From positions 1 to 64,000 of the forward strand of contig JASANG010002365.1 in NCBI GenBank assembly GCA_030248215.1: a stretch of DNA of 64,000 nucleotides. Reading direction: 5' to 3'. This document shows positions 33,701 to 45,700 of the stretch, one piece after another. Position 1 is the stretch's first letter, and each line of letters starts with the position of its first letter. A program made the translations under genes and the position numbers. Source of the DNA: Enoplolaimus lenunculus. Lineage: Eukaryota; Nematoda; Enoplea; Enoplida; Thoracostomopsidae. The notes beneath the pieces were generated by a model. The model saw nothing but the letters and a program-made list of their open reading frames with translations, was not told where the DNA came from and did not search any database.

Positions 33701-36700
33701 GTAAATTGACACCGCCCGCGCCAAATTAGAAGCCTGTGACGGCGAAGTGCGGCGATTTTTAATAAAAAATTTGGCAAAGTCGCTAATTTTCATTTTCATG
33801 CAAGTTGCGTACAAATTATAAACAATAACCAAGCTTATGAGATTCGCTGGAGTCATTAGCGGACCCATGAGAAGGGGCGGGGTAGAACGTACGCCCCAGT
33901 CATAATTTTTTGGTGCACTGGTTATGTGAGTCGATTTCTGTTTAACCCTTTATCACATGAATATTTTCTATTTCATCTGAGACCTAATTTTATGCTAGGA
34001 TTCGAACTCGGGTGACTGGAGTGGGAGGCGTATACCATCACCACTGAGCTATAAGAGCTTGACGCTCGAGCCCGAGGGTGCTCTCACGTCTTGTGGTGAT
34101 TTAGTACTATGTAAACGTTTTGCAATTGTTGAACACTATGCGAATATGATTTAACGTATATACACTGCGCTAAGTTGCCCATAGTCAACTCTATGTGAGA
34201 AACGGTTAATTCTCAAAAGCTTATAGCGGGGTTACCTTGTTTTTCTGGAAATCCACTCACATCAACTACGATACCGTCATACGTTGTTGCAACATCATAA
34301 TCAAGTCCGGCTTTTATTGCAGCAAAAAAGTCGTGTAATAAATTGTCGTGCAACATCGACATGTAAATTTCCATCATTGCTTCGTGCAACGAGTTGGCTG
34401 CCGCGAACGGAGTTGTAAGCTAAAACCATTTCCATATTCAACGTTAACCCCTGTAACGCTTGCGTTATAATTTTCGTGCGGCGACGTGCGGCATCATACG
34501 GTATCGTGCGTGAGAAATTCGTGTAAGATACGCATGGTGACGTACGATGATAGACGGCACTCGACATAGTCAAAAGGGCTCGTGTTACTTTAAGGCGCGT
34601 CCAGGTTTCTGGTTGGTCCATAAAAGAGTACGCTTAGATTCTAAATTACATTTTTTGTTTAGGTTTGGGCTTAGGCTTAGGAACACATTTTTGAAACGCT
34701 TATGCTTAGGCTTAGACGTAGGAATACGTTTAATCTACTGTTACGACCATTAAAGTAACGTCGGCTATCAAAAGTATAGCGTAACTCTAAGGCTAAGCGT
34801 GGCTGGAACCTCACTGGGATTGAGTCATTGTTTCGGACACTCGGGAAAAATATGAGGTCACTAATTCAAGTGGTAAATACTTCGCGATGCCAAGAACTCG
34901 TTTTTTGTAAGCTTACCTTCACTGTGACAGAAGCCTTTGGAATAAGAAACTTTTTGTCTTGGTGATACCAAACGGTGCTTATATCGTTTGCTCGTATCAA
35001 TTCTGGCATTTCTGGATTGATCAAATCGCGTTTAGATAAACTTGTATCGGTTGCAATGAATTCGTTTGGTTCAGGCAATTTTAGTTGACGATTAAGTTCT
35101 ACCGATTTGATTGATTGCAACAGTGTCGCGTTAATCAATTCAACGCTATACGAAACGTTGTACCTTAAAATTGTTTTTGAAAAAAATACGAAATTAAATT
35201 TTGTAAACATTTTCAAAATACTAAATGTTTTTTTGGCCATTTGAAGTAAAATTACATTTTGTTTTCTCAAAAAAAACTCTGTAAAACATTTTCAAAATTT
35301 TGACGTTTTTACAAAATTACTGTAAATATTGCGATAATACTAAATGTTTGTCTATTTGATGGAAAGTTAGTTTTTTCCTCAACATTTCTGTACATATTTT
35401 CAAATTGAAGTAAATACAGATTTTTTCTCAAAATTTCTGTAAATATTTTCAAAATACTAAATTTTTGTCTATTTGAAGCAAAATTAATTTTTTCTCAAAA
35501 TTTCTGTAAATATTTTCAAAATAGTAATTTATTACCTATTGAAGTAAAATTAATTTCATTCTCAAAATTTCTATAAATATTTTCAAAATACTAAACTTTT
35601 TTACTCATTTGGTGTAAAATTAATTTTTTTCGCTAGTTTTAAACCGGAAATAATTTAGCTCTGTCGACTATAAAGAACCTACTCAGAAATAGTGATGGTA
35701 AGATTCAAAAAAGTATTAGCTCTTCACCAATGCTTAAAGAGAAATGACTCAGGTAGGATACTGGAATGCTGACCCATGTAAAAGATCAGGGGTGAAACGT
35801 TTTTCTATGGGCCTGCAATAGAGTAAGCTTAAGCTTTAGACTGTAATTTTATTGCATAGGCTTAGACATACATAAAAACTCATTCTTACGCTTAGGATTA
35901 GGTTTAGGCTTAGGCTTAGAAATATGTTTATACTACTGTTACAACCTCGTTCTTTACTTTGGCCAGAATACCGGTTTAAACTGCGGATTTTTTTCCTGAT
36001 GGATTTTGTCTGGAATTTAAATATCCGCCAGGAGAAAAATCCGCTGTTATACCGGCTAAAATTCAACATAATTTGTCACATGTATTGGGCAAACAAAAAC
36101 TGAAAACTCGCATAAATCGCATATTTTAAAACATTTTTTAATCAAAGTTAGCATATTTGGAAAGTTTGTGAAAATGTTAACGTATCAATTTTCGTTACCA
36201 TTTTTCAGTCTGATCAAGCTCATCTTTGAATCGATCCGAATATTCGTAAACGACAACGTTTTCCGGGTGGAAATACATTAAAAACCGTTCAATTTGATCC
36301 GGTCGGTATTCAGGCATCGTGTAAAACGCTTCTAATACCTGGAATAGATTGAAATATAAACATAAGTACATTAATATGAATGACTATTAAATTTTTAAAC
36401 TCTTTGCAATAAAATTGGTGTCAAAGTTTGCTTACAGCCCCATTCACACGTGCAAGTTTTTGTAGCGAAAACTCGCAGATGCAACATTGCTTGAAATATT
36501 TGCAGCTATAAGTATTTCCAAAAGGAACATTCCTCTGATTGAGCAATTAAACTGCAAGTGCAATAAATTCAAGCGAATTACAACTGTGTTCACAAGCTCG
36601 AATTAAATAGCAGAATTCATGTGAATAATTTGCAGCTGCAAGAACTTCAAAACTGCTTTGTGACCAAACTTGCACGTGTGAATAGGGCTTTATAGACTGT

Positions 36701-39700
36701 AAGCTCCGGTGAATTGAGTTTAATTCAGAATGAGTTGAATCACTGAGTCTGAATTAGGTCTGTCAGAACTCAGAATTTTAAATCGAATGAATTTATTCTG
36801 GGTAATTTAATGAACTTACCCGGAAATAAATCTGCGCTGAGTAAGTTATTATTCACTGTTATGTACTCAAAAATAGCCCGAAAGAAATGACTAATTCGTT
36901 CTCTGCATTAATTAATCAACTCATTGGAATTTACAGTGTAACTGATTTTATGCCCACGGCGGCTGCAAGTTAAAATTCAATTTTAAGTTAATTTTGTTCC
37001 GATATGTTCAAATACGTTAATTCGTTTGTGAGTACCACAAGTCTGGATCACAGCAGTTCAGTTTGCCGTGTCCTTTACAAATGGTCCGCAAGGACACATG
37101 TAACCACAAAATATACCCTGAGATACGTTTTTATGCGGACTGGTTAACGTGACTGCGGATGCTAGCTGATCCAGAGGGGAAGTGAGGGTCGGCTGTCCGT
37201 CAGAAAATTTTTTGTGATAAAATGGTTATTGTCCTACCTACTTTACAATTTTTTCGTCTCCGTAAGGTTAGCACATAGCATACAGTAAAAATTGCGTTTC
37301 ATAACTTTTGCCAACCCGGCCGCGAATTTTCTGGATCAACCGCTGACTGCGGAACCAGTATGTGACCTTGTGTAATAAAAACTTGCATGTCGAAATATTG
37401 CAATATCCGCGTGTTCGCATAAACATTAGCACATGAATTCTGCAACTTCAGGTTAAAATTGTTGCAAAAGTACCAGCAAACACTTGATTACATTTTCGTC
37501 CCATGTATACAACACGGCCGGAACTGTAGTATAAGCATTATTCCTAAGCGTAAGCTTAAGCGTACGCCTAAGCGTAAGGATGAACCTATTCCTAAGCCTA
37601 AGCCTAAGCCTAAGCATAAGGATGAGCCTATTCCTACGCCTAAGCCTAAGCATATGGTTGAGCCTATTCCTAAGCCTAAGCTTAAGCCTAAGCAAAAAAG
37701 TGTAAAGTCAAATGCTTAAACTGAGACTATTACAGCCTCCGCCGGAAAACGATCTGGCCCTGTTCATGGGCCATTATTTTCTATGATTAGGCTTCGTACC
37801 TCGGTGAAATTGAATTTACTCAAACCGCTGGCCAAAGTTGCCACAAGACCAACTGGATCCTCTTTTTCTTTGGTTCTAAAATTTAATCCCGTTTTCAAAT
37901 TACAATAAATTGTCAGTGAGTTGATTTTAATTCAAAATAAGTTGAATCACTGAGTCGAGTCTGAATTACGACTTTTAGAGCACAAAATTAACGAATTGAT
38001 TAAACTGCATTCCGAATTAAAATCAGCTCAGAGTGAGTAAATGTTTACTGTTATTAAAACTCAGAAATAATCAGGAATGACTTTAGGAACCGTTATCATT
38101 TTGATGACGCCCGGCGCCGTCCGTAATCACACGTACATCGCCTTCTGTCATTCATACGGCACCGTACGTCACTCGTACGGCACCCGTCCGGCACCGTGCA
38201 TCATGGTACAGTATCGTATGCGAGTTAGTCACGTACCATACCGTATGATGACGGACGGCGTCGTACGGGAGACGGACGGCGCCGTACGACAAGTATAGAC
38301 GCAACCCTGATTTGTTCTCTAAGTTGATTAATCAACTCACTGGAATTTTCACTGAATGATTTCACCTAAAGAGACACATCATTGGCCGATTTAGGGCTGA
38401 TTGGCGTGTGTATGGTTCCACCAGCCAATGAATGCTGTGGATTTTTTTCAATGCAAATGGTTAGTTTTTTTTCTAGCTAAATAGTTCAAAAAATATGACG
38501 TTGATAAAATCCAACGTAATAAATCTTGTGGGTATTCGTTAACAATTGGTCTTATGCAAAACTTGTGACACGTTTTTGTAAATGGCATAAAATAAAAAGT
38601 GCAATATATATTGCAAAACTGCACTAGTATATATATACATATTGCAAAACTGCACTAATATATATTGCAAAACTGCACTAATATAATATATATTGCAAAA
38701 CTGCACTAATATAATATATATTGCAAAACTGCACTATAAAAACTTACTCAAATTCAATGCGTGCAATTTTCGCCGCTTCTCGATGGATTCGTTCTTGTGG
38801 ACCAGCTTGTTTCATAAGCTTTAAGTATTCGAAAACAGCTTGAGTAATGTCGTCAACGTGTGATTTGCCCGATTCGGTTAACGTGATTGCAATTTTGCCA
38901 AATCCAAAGCCTTTACTGACATGAGCTATAAAAAATAAGCGTAAAACGGTCATTCAACAGTTTTAAACATTCATTCACAACCTACAACGTGAGCCTGTAT
39001 TCTCAAATGTGTATAGCACCTATCACCAGTTGGTGATTGATAAGGTTCGAAATTCAGCACATTGTTTGCGTTTGTCCTACTTTTACACTAATTTTCTGAT
39101 CTGCAAATGCAGTTGTTCGTCAGTTTGAAAATCTATCGCTAACTGATAAAATAGGTACTATACAAATTTGAGAATATGGGCCCAGAGGTTAGTTGAAAGG
39201 CGGCTCGTAGCTAGCTCACATTGCAAAGAGTCGGGGGCTAAAACTTATTCTGAACGGGCATACAAGGGTTTTCAATGACTTACAAGTCAGGTTGAAATTT
39301 TCTAGGAGGGCTATAATTTTTTCGGGGGCCTGAAACCCCGTGCCCCCCTTGGCGACGGGTTCGGTTGTAAGCCTGAAAGAGTAACGTTTCGTGAACATAT
39401 TTCACCTTTCGCTACGAGACAATCATAGAGAGGTAACTAGCGCAACGCTGTAATTTTAAGTACTATTCGCGGCACTAGTATAGTTTCTCTCGACTATCTC
39501 AATCATAAGCCTAAGCCTAAGCCTAAGCTAAACATACCAAAATTTGAAAATTTAGAAAGTAGTTAGCATTTCGCTTTTAAAAGGATCCTAGCATACTAGG
39601 GTGGCGCAATAACTGTGCAGCGCCGTCCGTCGCTGTCCATCGCCGTACATCCCTGTCCGTCGCCGTCTATCGCCGTACATCCCTGTCCGTCGCCGTCCAT

Positions 39701-42700
39701 CGTCGTACATTCCTGTCCGCCGCCGTCCATTGCCATACATCCCGGTTCGTCGCCGTCCATCGCCGTACATCCCGGTCCGTCGCCGTCCATCGCCGTACAT
39801 CCCTGTCCGTCGCCGTCCATCGCCGTACATCCCGGTCCGTCGCCGTCCATCGCCGTACATCCCTGTCCGTCGCCGTCCATCGCCGTACATCCCGGTCCGT
39901 CGCCGTCCATCGCCGTACATCCCTGTCCGTCGCCGTCCATCGCCGTACATCCCGGTCCGTCGCCGTCCATCGCCGTACATCCCTGTCCGTCGCCGTCCAT
40001 CGCCGTACATCCCTGTCCGTCGCCGTCCATCGCCGTACATCCCTGTCCGTCGCCGTCCATCGCCGTACATCACTGTGTGTTGTCGAACGTTGCCGTCTGT
40101 CGCCGTACGTTATCGTCTGTCACTGTAAAATATCGTACATGCGTAATTTCCGTACGTTGTCGCACAGCAACGAACGGCGACATACGGCAACCAACGGCGA
40201 CACACGGCAACGAACGGCGATGTACAACAACATACGGCAAAGTCCGATGCCGGAAGACATTAAAAAAGTTTTTAAAAAGTATAACGCAACCCTTACATGT
40301 ATAACCTGTAACCGATTCAGCCCATAATTGTTTTTTGAGCCAATCAGCTAAACTTCCGTCTCCTTCATCGCTTAATATATAGCCAATATAGCGTCCTGGT
40401 TTTGATTTGTATTGTATATGCGGATCCGGAATCGGAAACAACAGAACCAAGTCGTTATTTTCTTGGATTGTGTCGATTTTAACATGCCTGGAATAAAATA
40501 GATATTAAAGTAACGTCTGCGTTGCTCAAATGTATTGCTTTAACTACAACGTGTGCCGGGGCCGGATATTGCTTTAACTACAACGTGTGCCGGGGCCGGA
40601 TATTGCTTTAACTGAAACGTATGCCGGAGCCGGATATTGCTTTAACCAAAACGTATGCCGGAGTCGGATATTGCTTTAACCAAAACGTATGCCGGAGCCG
40701 GATATTGCTTTAACCAAAACGTATGCCGGAGCCGGATATTGCTTTATCCAAAACGTATGCCGGAGCCGGATATTGCTTTAACCAAAACGTATGCCGGAGC
40801 CGGATATTGCTTTATCCAAAACGTATGCCGGAGCCGGATATTGCTTTAACCAAAACGTATGCCGGAGCCGGATATTGCTTTATCCAAAACGTATGCCGGA
40901 GCCGGATATTGCTTTAACTGGTCATTAAAATACTGTTGGATATTGTAAACTCTCTCAAATTTTAATTTTAAGCAAATTTCTCACATTGAGTTGCCTATAG
41001 GCAACTCAGCGCAGTGCATATACGTTAAATAATATATATCGCACCGTGTTTAACAATTGCAACACGTGTACATAGTACTAAATCACCACAAGACGTGAGA
41101 GCCCCTTCGGGCTCGAGCGTCAAGCTCCAATAGCTGAGTGGTGATGGTATACGCCTTCCACTCCAGTCACTGGAGTTCGAATCCTAGCATAAAAGTATGT
41201 CTCAGGGGAAATAGAAAATATTCATGTGAGAAAGGGTTAAAATCATATTAAAACTGGTCAAATGTTACAACAACCTGAAATGCAAAACTGATGTTTACAA
41301 ATGTAGAATATTTCGTTGGCAATGGCTTTCTGGCCTTTGCCAGGTATCATGGTTTCGGCTGCAGGTGAAGGTACAATTTTGTTGGTGCTCCTAAATTCAA
41401 AAATGCTCTTCATTCAACTGAACTTACCGTTTAACTTGATCTTTGCCGTACGGATGTTTCCACATTGGCAAGCTTAGCTTTAGGTTTCGAATTTCATTGA
41501 AATATCCGTTCACCATATCTTCAAGTTCGTTAAGCGATTGATTGCCAATCACAGCCAGCGTCATAATATTCGCACTGTACCATTTATGATAGAATGACAT
41601 CACTTCGTCACGAGGATTAAAGCCTAAAATGAACAAAAATTAATAAATTCAACGCCAGTAACAGATTATAAGTTGCTTTTCGAATCGTAAGCAAAAATGT
41701 TCAAGTTAACTCTTGTCGTATGGACAAAATATCGGTTGAACGATTTAGTCGGTTTATCCTATTTGAATCGAGTTAAACTGAAAGTTATTTTAGTTTCCTT
41801 AAGATTCTGACCTGGATATCGGCACTTAATTCAATTTCTTGAACGTCGTCGAATTAATCTTTATCGCTTTTCAGGAATGAAATTATTAGCTTTTATGTTT
41901 TATTGAAATGATGGGCCAATGTAAAGAACAGCGGCGGAACAGTATAAGCTTAATCCTAAGCCTAACCCTAAGCCTAAGCGTAAGAATGAGTATATTCCTA
42001 AGTCTAAGCCTAAGCCAAGCAAAAACATTAGTCTAAAGCTTATGCTTACTCTTTTCTAGTCCCACAGAAAAACGTACCGCCCCTGATCTTTACATGGAAT
42101 GGAGCTATGCTTTGATGACGTCCGGCGCCGTCGGCCACCGTCTAACGCTGTCCGCCGGCTTCCGTCATTATACATAATAGATGCCAACAATGTTTACTGC
42201 TCTGTCAGCTTTGCGCAATCCGCAAAAGTTGCGAAAGCACAAAAATTTAAATTTTCTTGCAAATTTTCCTTTCATAGAACAATCACGTGCAATGGCGGAT
42301 CCAGGATCTCAAAATGGGGGAGGGCCAAAATTTCACAGGTAATAAACTTATTTTTGACCCATACTGCAGTGAGCCAAATAAGATGGGGTTCCCATTACGA
42401 GTCCCAATTAATAGGAGTCCGTATCCCTAAAGAGAGTCCGTAAGCGGGTAGAGTCCTTAAACCCTTGTTAGAGTTCAAAAATGTCTATTATCCCTAATTT
42501 TAGCGCATAAATGACTCCAAGGCCAAATAAAGGTGAGTTCGAAACTTTAAAGCGTGCTTATACTATTGTGTATAAAACAGAGAAATAAACAGGGTAGAAT
42601 AGCAATTGACACTATATAATTTTTGTCGAGATGCTGTTGGGGGGACCACGGCCGGGGTGGCCCTCCATGGATCCTCCATTGATCACGTGTATTTCCTCAC

Positions 42701-45700
42701 AAATTATTTTAAAGAAAGTAATGCTGGAAAGTTGCCCAAAATGCGTATGTGAGGCGTTCGAGCTTTAATATATAGATTTGTTCAGTTTACTTTGTTGTAC
42801 CTTGTTTAATTGGTTCGTCGTATAGAGTTTCTTTAGAACCGACAGCAAATTTAGTATAATCATGTCCTGGTTTGGACAGCGCTTTTTGTACTTGAAATAT
42901 GCGTCGGCTGTCACTTTTTAACGACAATGAAAATTCTGAATTCACTGCGTTCACTTCACGTTCGACTGAAGATTCGTTGAACAGTGGCGCAATGAAAAAT
43001 TGAGAAAATCTAAAATGTTAAATCAAATTGTTTTTCTTGTTGAATAATCTTCTTTTAAGCTTTAAATATCAAAACTCGTCGCAAAACTTTGTTATATTTT
43101 TCGTATGTTTAAAAATGTCCAATTCCATACTTAAAATCGTCAAGTTTTTGCCGTTGAATTCAACTTTATTTAGCATAAAAACTCCAATGAAAAATCGATT
43201 ACAGTTGAATTATTTAAACCAAATTCGAATCTAAATTGAAACAAAAAGATGATGCATACTGTAATGACCCGAATAAGAGGAAGCTCTGTTTATTTGGCCT
43301 GTCCAGAAGGTACCCCCCTTGTTATTCTGTTACGGACTGTTATTTATTTTTATTCCTCACTTCGACACCCGTCGTTACCAATATATCTGGTACTGTCATT
43401 ATCCGTTGAATTTAACGTTTATTTGTTTTGTTTCAAAAGCTTGAGCGATAACGCAAGGTTATACTTAGGAATGTACTTTCAAAACCTAAGACTGGAACTC
43501 AAATCAGGTCACTATAGTACTTTAATAAAATATGCTGGGAACCCTTTCGTATTATCCCCTCTTATTCGGGTCACTACTGTACTTCAATAAAAATATGCTA
43601 CAGGGTAAATTCTGTGTAGGAAAGAATGTAGCCAGTACTCGTTGGGTTTTTGACCGACCCCCTTACTTAGAGGTAGTACAACCTGTGCAAACCATGGCAC
43701 TTTATGTATGCGGCATCAAAAATGTTCCGCTTATAAGGTCAATTTTGAGTAATTTCATATGACAACGACCCTACCTCTAAACAAGGGGGGTCGGCCAAAA
43801 GCGCATCGTATGGTGGCACAATTTGCACCATGCGGACAGTGGCGGATCCAGGATCTCAGAATGGGGGATCCAAAATTTCACAGGTAATAAACTTATTTTT
43901 TTACCCATGCTATAGTGACCCAAATACGAAGGGGGTTCCCCATTTTAAGTCCCAATTAATAGGAGTCTGTATCCCTAATAAGAGTCCGTAAGCGGGTAGA
44001 GTCCTTAAACCCGTGTTAGAGTCCATAAATGTCTATTAATTGTAGCGCACAAATGACTCCAGGGCCAAATAAAGGTGAGTTCGAAACTTTAAAGCGTGCT
44101 TATACTATTGTGTATAAAACAGATAAATAAACAGTATAGAACAGCAATTGACACTATATACTTTTTGTCGAGATGCTATTGGGGGGCCCACGGCCGGGGT
44201 GGCTCCCCCATGGATCCGCCACTGCATGCGGAACTCTAAGAGTTGTATACTCTTGTATCATGCACTCTTGATAATAGAAAGTTATCGTAAAATTTAATAT
44301 CGGTGTTTTTAAATATTAATTTTCACAACTGACTGCTTAAATTTGAACGCAACAGTAAAAAATTTTCAAGTTAATGCTTATCAGGACAGTTGTAAACGTT
44401 TATCAGATAACGTGTGCTTATATCATGCATTCTTGGAAGAACTTACAGTTGTGAATATTCAATTGAAATAATCGTTAAGGTTCACCATTCAACTCAGCCA
44501 GGCCAAAACAAAATTGTGCTCATTTCAAATTAGCATCGAGTAGCGAGTCATTAATGTTTTCCACTTACCGATCTAATGCTTGTTTTAAGTATGCTGGAGC
44601 TATCGTAAAATAATACGTCGTATCTTCTAATCCGGTGCCTGCGTTCTGTGTTCCACCATGATCGGAAATAAACTAAAAATTATCGCAACCGTAAAATCAA
44701 ATCAATATAAGCTTACCTGAGTACAATTACTCAAATTTTAATATTCAAATTCGCAAAATTCAAATTTAAATTTCAAACGAGTTCACTAAAAAACGCTCAA
44801 TATCAAACACAGTGCCGCTTAGAAAATTGTACTTCAAGTTGTGATATTGACGCAAAATCAAACGCATAAATTTTCAACGGGTTGAATACGAGATTTAACC
44901 CTTTCACTCATAGAGTATACTATGAGCAACTAAATGCAATAATGTACGAGCAATACAAACACTGTGAGCACTGTTTAACATTTATAACATATATGCACAG
45001 TGCAAAATCTACACAAGACGTGAGAGCGCCTACTCGGGCTCGTTCGTCAAGCTCCTATAGCTCAGTGGTAATCGTAAACGCCTTCCACCCGTGAGACTGG
45101 GGTTCGAATCTTACCTTGAAAATACATCTCCTATAAAATTGAAAATATTCATGTGAGAAAGCGTTAATATGCAGTATCTTAAAAAATTCACAGTTCAGTC
45201 GGTAATTTCAACTTACATTAGAATATTCGTCTTCTTCAGGATACTGAAATTTAAATTAACCATTTTAAACTGAGGATAGTTCGAAACTTAATGTTTACTC
45301 CTAAACGGTAAAATGCCTGCCTTACAATTTGTCCCTTTCAAATAATCCACCCACCGTCCCCTTATTCAGCAATTTCTGGATCCGCCACTGTTTGTCTGTA
45401 TGATTGACTAGAAACGAGTTAAACGGGAAATTATTAAATTTTGTTAACCCTTTCACTCATAGAGTATACTGCGAGCAAATAACTTCAAATATTAATATAC
45501 AAACAATACAGCCAAGATGAGCAGTGTCTAACAATTCGAACATATATGCACTGTGCAAAATCTCCACAGGACGTGAGAGCCCCCTCGGGCTCAAGCAGCA
45601 AGCTGCTATGGTTCAATAGTCATCGCAAATGCCACCCACCTGTGAGACTGCAGATAGAATGTTACCTACAAATTACATCTCATATGAAATTGAAAATATT

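Noticed and set aside
33614-33868. 84-aa minus frame as an IDE exon
   Set aside because: No similarity to the family; exons 34236-34419 and 32803-32876 already join in phase.
39588-40304. Four overlapping long frames (132-229 aa) on both strands, such as PSIAVHPCPS repeats
   Set aside because: All lie in the 30-bp minisatellite of a family E element; a unit divisible by 3 keeps frames open without selection.
40655-40917. Overlapping 64-aa frames with CFNQNVCRSRILL-type repeats
   Set aside because: Translation of the 34-bp minisatellite inside an IDE intron.
45045-45115. A functional tRNA gene
   Set aside because: Box A and box B are good, but the acceptor stem does not pair convincingly and the same cassette recurs in seven TTAA-bounded repeats.
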